Positions 4,953 to 6,733 of a DNA stretch of 6,733 bases are shown here, one piece after another. The stretch comes from Candidatus Pacearchaeota archaeon RBG_13_36_9 (GTDB taxonomy: Archaea > Nanobdellota > Nanobdellia > Pacearchaeales > GW2011-AR1), in NCBI GenBank assembly GCA_001786395.1, contig MFWN01000062.1, forward strand, positions 13,349 to 20,081, written 5' to 3'. The translations under genes were made by a program, and so were the position numbers. The notes beneath the pieces were generated by a model, which saw nothing but the letters and a program-made list of their open reading frames with translations, was not told where the DNA came from and ran no database searches. Positions within the stretch are counted from its first letter, which is position 1; each line of letters opens with the position of its first letter.

Positions 4953-4957
4953 TTTTT
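4953..4957 (+). terminator. oligo-T tract directly after the flavin reductase stop
   Basis: TTTTT starts at the base after the TAA (4950-4952) and is followed by CC. It is short, so it is a modest candidate for archaeal intrinsic termination. Confidence 0.35.
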
Positions 4958-4977
4958 CCTTGGCAGCTGTAATTAAC

Positions 4978-4985
4978 TTTAAGAA
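4978..4985 (+). promoter_or_regulatory. weak TATA box of the 193-residue ORF
   Basis: TTTAAGAA is centred about 28 nt before the ATG at 5010. The match is poorer than elsewhere in the window, but the position is right for a leaderless transcript, and no Shine-Dalgarno sequence precedes the ATG. Confidence 0.4.
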
Positions 4986-5009
4986 CTAGTAACTGTTCGG
5001 ATTTTTATT

Positions 5010-5591
5010 ATGGTTATAATACAATGTACTCATCCTTTCTATGAACCTAAAAAATGCGACCAACACCCAAAGAGATTAGCTGCATATTTACATATAAAAG
5101 AAAGAGGACCTGAAGAGGCAGCAATTACGGCATTCTTAAATAGAGAAATGCGTCAACCATTTGAGCAATCAAGTTACGAAGCATGCGTTGGAGTAGTTTG
5201 TAGCCCTTTCTACGTACAGACCTTTGTTCCGCTTTGCGATTTGATGGATAAAATTAAAGGATTTGATGGTACTGTCTACCCCCTTTCTGGAGATAAACTT
5301 GGCTCAAGAAGAAACATTTTTATTCATACCTGGCAACTAGCTTTTACAGAAGGGCAACTAGTTAAAAGTCTAGGTGGCGAATTTAAAGATACTTTTATGG
5401 AAGGAATCGATAGTGGTTTTATAAGTTTAGAAGAAGCCTTTCATGCTGCATTTAACGTTTATGCAGCTGGATATGATTTTAATGCTTTTCTTAGAGAAAC
5501 AAAAGAAGATATAATCCTGCAAAGATTTGAATCAGCATATAATGGCCTGATTAAAGTTTTACAAACTGAAGAAGAGGGGCATCCTGCCTGA
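5010..5591 (+). CDS. uncharacterised 193-residue protein with a Cys/His-rich N-terminus
   Basis: This complete soluble protein has no signal peptide or membrane helix, and I do not recognise the family. The first 20 residues contain Cys6, His8, Cys16 and His19 (C-x-H-x7-C-x2-H), a possible metal site, followed by a basic helix PKRLAAYLHIKERG. The middle has the hydrophobic SYEACVGVVCSPFYVQTFVPL (two short pieces, about 55-75) and FDGTVYPLSGDKLG. The C-terminal half appears mostly helical (HTWQLAFTEGQLVKSL, SLEEAFHAAFNVYAAGYDFNAFL, and a charged last helix). A superficial likeness of the start to histone deacetylase-type HPxRL motifs is not backed by that family's catalytic residues. The gene ends in TGA and has a weak TATA box with leaderless geometry. 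It stands between the flavin reductase and DedA genes as a separate unit. Confidence 0.72.
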   Translation: MVIIQCTHPFYEPKKCDQHPKRLAAYLHIKERGPEEAAITAFLNREMRQPFEQSSYEACVGVVCSPFYVQTFVPLCDLMDKIKGFDGTVYPLSGDKLGSRRNIFIHTWQLAFTEGQLVKSLGGEFKDTFMEGIDSGFISLEEAFHAAFNVYAAGYDFNAFLRETKEDIILQRFESAYNGLIKVLQTEEEGHPA

Positions 5592-5595
5592 AAGC

Positions 5596-5603
5596 TTTTT
5601 AAA
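5596..5603 (+). promoter_or_regulatory. TATA box of the DedA gene
   Basis: TTTTTAAA lies 4 nt past the previous stop codon. The expected start is near 5626, leaving a leader of about 17 nt that holds the Shine-Dalgarno sequence. Its T5 may also help end the preceding transcript. Confidence 0.5.
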
Positions 5604-5631
5604 CATACTTTTATTAGCTATTTATTAAAAA

Positions 5632-5639
5632 GAGTTGAT
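5632..5639 (+). promoter_or_regulatory. Shine-Dalgarno site of the DedA gene
   Basis: GAGTTGAT matches 7 of 8 bases of GAGGTGAT, the complement of the archaeal 16S rRNA tail, and ends 3 nt before the ATG at 5643. It supports that start. Confidence 0.5.
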
Positions 5640-5642
5640 AAA

Positions 5643-6275
5643 ATGGATTTCACTATATTTTCAGGCTTGACAGAGTATTTAAAAGTTTTAATAACTTTTA
5701 ATCTGTATATTGGAGCTTTTTTAGCAGCTCTTATAGAGACTATTTTATTCTCATTAGTTCCAGGCGAGGTTGTAATGCCTTTGGCAGGCTATCTGGCATC
5801 TTTGAACAATTATGGATATATCGGGCTTCTGGGTGTTACTTTGTGCGCTACATTAGGGGCTACAATTGGGGCAGCGCTTATCTATTATATTTCCTTAAAA
5901 CTTGGCAGGCTGGTTATTTTAAAATATGGAAAATATTTTTTTATAACTGAAGAGAAGCTTTCTAGTGCAGAAAAATGGTTTGAGAAATATGGCACAAAGG
6001 CTGTTTTTTTCGGAAGAATGGCTCCTGCAATCAGAGAGTTAGTTTCTATACCCGCGGGCTTTTCAAAAATGGATTTTAAGAAATATATTTTCTACACTTT
6101 TCTCGGAACTTTTATATGGACTCTTTTTTTAATTTCTCTTGGATTTTTTCTTGGAGCCTATGTTGAAACTTTAAATCTATCTGGGATATTTGAAAAAACT
6201 GGTGTTTTTATAATTGCAGTTATCGCAGTTTATATTTTCCTTAAGATAATTTTCCCTAGGCTTAAAAAGAAGTAA
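5643..6275 (+). CDS. DedA-family (SNARE-associated/VTT domain) membrane protein
   Basis: The 210-residue integral membrane protein has the usual DedA length and motif order. After a first hydrophobic region comes ETILFSLVPGEVVMPLAG (32-49), with acidic Glu32 and Glu42 flanking the PGE turn. Next is a glycine-rich helix LGATIGAALIYYISLKLGR (71-89), then the amphipathic EKWFEKYGTKAVFFGRMAP. The block GRMAPAIRELVSIPAG (124-139) has Arg125 and Arg131 six residues apart, the same spacing as the essential Arg pair of E. coli YqjA. Further helices (about 148-172 and 186-204) and a KKK end follow. DedA proteins have been linked to proton-motive-force maintenance and to flipping of polyprenyl-phosphate carriers across the membrane. 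In an archaeon the substrate might be a dolichyl-phosphate-type carrier for glycosylation, which is inference. It has its own TATA box and Shine-Dalgarno site and is followed by another small membrane protein gene with a separate promoter. Confidence 0.93.
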   Translation: MDFTIFSGLTEYLKVLITFNLYIGAFLAALIETILFSLVPGEVVMPLAGYLASLNNYGYIGLLGVTLCATLGATIGAALIYYISLKLGRLVILKYGKYFFITEEKLSSAEKWFEKYGTKAVFFGRMAPAIRELVSIPAGFSKMDFKKYIFYTFLGTFIWTLFLISLGFFLGAYVETLNLSGIFEKTGVFIIAVIAVYIFLKIIFPRLKKK

Positions 6276-6284
6276 TACAATAGG

Positions 6285-6292
6285 TTTAAAAG
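6285..6292 (+). promoter_or_regulatory. TATA box of the 104-residue ORF
   Basis: TTTAAAAG is preceded by AATAGG. Its centre is about 35 nt from the ATG at 6324, so a start near 6315 would give a short leader of roughly 9 nt without a Shine-Dalgarno match. Confidence 0.5.
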
Positions 6293-6295
6293 GCA

Positions 6296-6301
6296 TTTTT
6301 T
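6296..6301 (+). terminator. oligo-T tract after the DedA gene
   Basis: TTTTTT lies 21 nt past the DedA stop codon and is a plausible archaeal termination signal. It lies between the TATA box and the start of the next gene, so the two units are packed closely. Confidence 0.4.
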
Positions 6302-6323
6302 CTTAAGCTAATGTAATAAAAAA

Positions 6324-6638
6324 ATGGTGAATAAAGAAACAAATAAGGTATGGAAATTTTTTAAGCCAAGCATATTAAAGGCAGTTATAGCTGCAGTTAT
6401 ATTTTTCTTTTTTGTGCCTTTGGTCAGCATAGATTCTGGGGTAAGGTGTGTTACAGAGCCGTGCGACTCTGAATCCACTGTTTCTCTTCTTATATACTTT
6501 ATATCAGTGTTTGAAGGTGTCACTGTTTATGACTTTTTTTACTCAAACATTTTATTGGGGATTATTGCCTCTTATGTTTTGGCCTGCCTGGTCTTGGTAA
6601 TTGTCATTTATCTGAAAAATAAAGCTAAAGACATTTAA
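6324..6638 (+). CDS. small membrane protein with an external cysteine pair
   Basis: This 104-residue protein has a Lys-rich N-terminus, a hydrophobic helix at about 18-36 (VIAAVIFFFFVPLVSI), the loop DSGVRCVTEPCDSES with Cys42 and Cys47, a moderately hydrophobic stretch (about 52-63) and a strong helix at about 76-97, ending KNKAKDI. Positive residues at both ends suggest both termini are cytoplasmic, with the Cys loop outside. I recall similar small proteins with a DxGxxC...PC loop as frequent, unnamed genes in DPANN archaeal assemblies; this is memory, not a search result, and no function is known. KPSILK (14-19) just before helix 1 and the Cys pair after it match the layout of the 86-residue protein at 2212-2472, suggesting one loose family. 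It has its own TATA box, and the ATG at 6324 is the only in-frame ATG before helix 1. Confidence 0.75.
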   Translation: MVNKETNKVWKFFKPSILKAVIAAVIFFFFVPLVSIDSGVRCVTEPCDSESTVSLLIYFISVFEGVTVYDFFYSNILLGIIASYVLACLVLVIVIYLKNKAKDI

Positions 6639-6671
6639 TATCAAAAAAACCCTTTGTTTATTCAAATGAAA

Positions 6672-6683
6672 AACATTTATAAA
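6672..6683 (+). promoter_or_regulatory. BRE/TATA promoter of the gene at the right edge
   Basis: AACATTTATAAA, with TTTATAAA at 6676-6683 centred about 26-27 nt before the ATG at 6706. It is the third copy of AACATTTATA in the window. Confidence 0.6.
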
Positions 6684-6705
6684 TTAGAAAAAAGGAGATG
6701 CCTAA

Positions 6706-6733
6706 ATGCTTTTCATTCGCGCGGGGTTTTTAG
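6706..6733 (+). CDS. 5' end of a further gene (partial, cut by window end)
   Basis: The ATG at 6706 lies at the position expected for leaderless initiation from the TATA box at 6676-6683, and GGAG (6694-6697) sits 8 nt upstream. The readable start is MLFIRAGFL, hydrophobic and possibly the beginning of a membrane or secreted protein. Two other starts compete. An ATG at 6698 opens a frame of 11 codons closed by TAG at 6731-6733. An ATG at 6666 stays open to the edge (MKNIYKLEKRRC...) but would place the TATA box inside the coding region. The 6706 frame is favoured by promoter spacing only. Confidence 0.4.

Noticed and set aside
5010..5120. N-terminus of the 193-residue protein recalls the HPxRL start of histone deacetylase-like enzymes.
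   Set aside because: The catalytic His-His pair and the metal-binding Asp/His residues of that family are absent, and the protein is far too short.
6698..6733. An 11-codon frame (ATG to TAG) directly behind GGAG.
   Set aside because: The GGAG touches the ATG with no spacer, which is poor for initiation, and the ATG at 6706 fits the TATA spacing better. It is noted only as an alternative.
1..6733. Searched by eye for CRISPR repeats, tRNA cloverleaves, transposase genes, toxin-antitoxin pairs and restriction or defence gene sets.
   Set aside because: None was found. The recognisable genes are housekeeping, and the unknown ones do not form an obvious cluster.

Overview
This window looks like a stretch of an AT-rich archaeal chromosome, most likely from a small-genome DPANN-type archaeon (Woesearchaeota/Pacearchaeota-like; the lineage is inferred, not shown). 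The best evidence is transcriptional. Nearly every gene or gene pair is preceded by an archaeal TATA box (TTTATAAA, TTTATAAT, ATTTAAAT and similar). In several cases the box is centred 25-28 nt before the ATG, which is the geometry of leaderless mRNA. The 10-mer AACATTTATA recurs at three promoters. Where a leader exists, it carries a Shine-Dalgarno match (GGAGG, GGTGA, GAGTTGAT). Candidate ends are oligo-T tracts. No rRNA, tRNA, CRISPR array, insertion sequence or tandem repeat was seen, and no gene-free gap exceeds about 170 bases.

Left part (1-1380): the tail of an unidentified gene, an uncharacterised 142-residue protein translated 1 nt behind it, and a P-loop ATPase of the HerA/FtsK/Zot type with its own leaderless promoter. 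This is the only part that might belong to a mobile or virus-derived module, but no integrase, capsid gene or replication gene is visible to prove it.

Middle (1387-3465): a DUF1028 (predicted Ntn-hydrolase-fold) gene on the minus strand, convergent with the ATPase gene (6 nt apart), then a divergent intergenic region of 168 bp holding two promoters, a perfect 14-bp GC-rich dyad and a perfect 20-bp AT-only palindrome. It drives a two-gene operon: an 86-residue membrane protein with a strongly basic tail, followed after 3 nt by a class I (bacterial-type) glyceraldehyde-3-phosphate dehydrogenase. A long imperfect hairpin covers the gap stop codon.

Right part (3556-6733): mostly single-gene units, each with its own promoter: an uncharacterised 139-residue protein, an AhpF/TrxB-like flavin disulfide reductase that appears adapted to NADH, an uncharacterised 193-residue protein with a Cys/His-rich start, a DedA-family membrane protein, a 104-residue membrane protein resembling the 86-residue one, and the beginning of a further gene cut by the window edge.

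The identified genes are housekeeping functions (glycolysis, thiol redox, membrane lipid-carrier or proton-motive-force maintenance). They do not form an obvious new system. The most unusual items are the bacterial-type gap coupled to a polybasic membrane protein, the two related Cys-pair membrane proteins, and the promoter and 3'-end palindromes.
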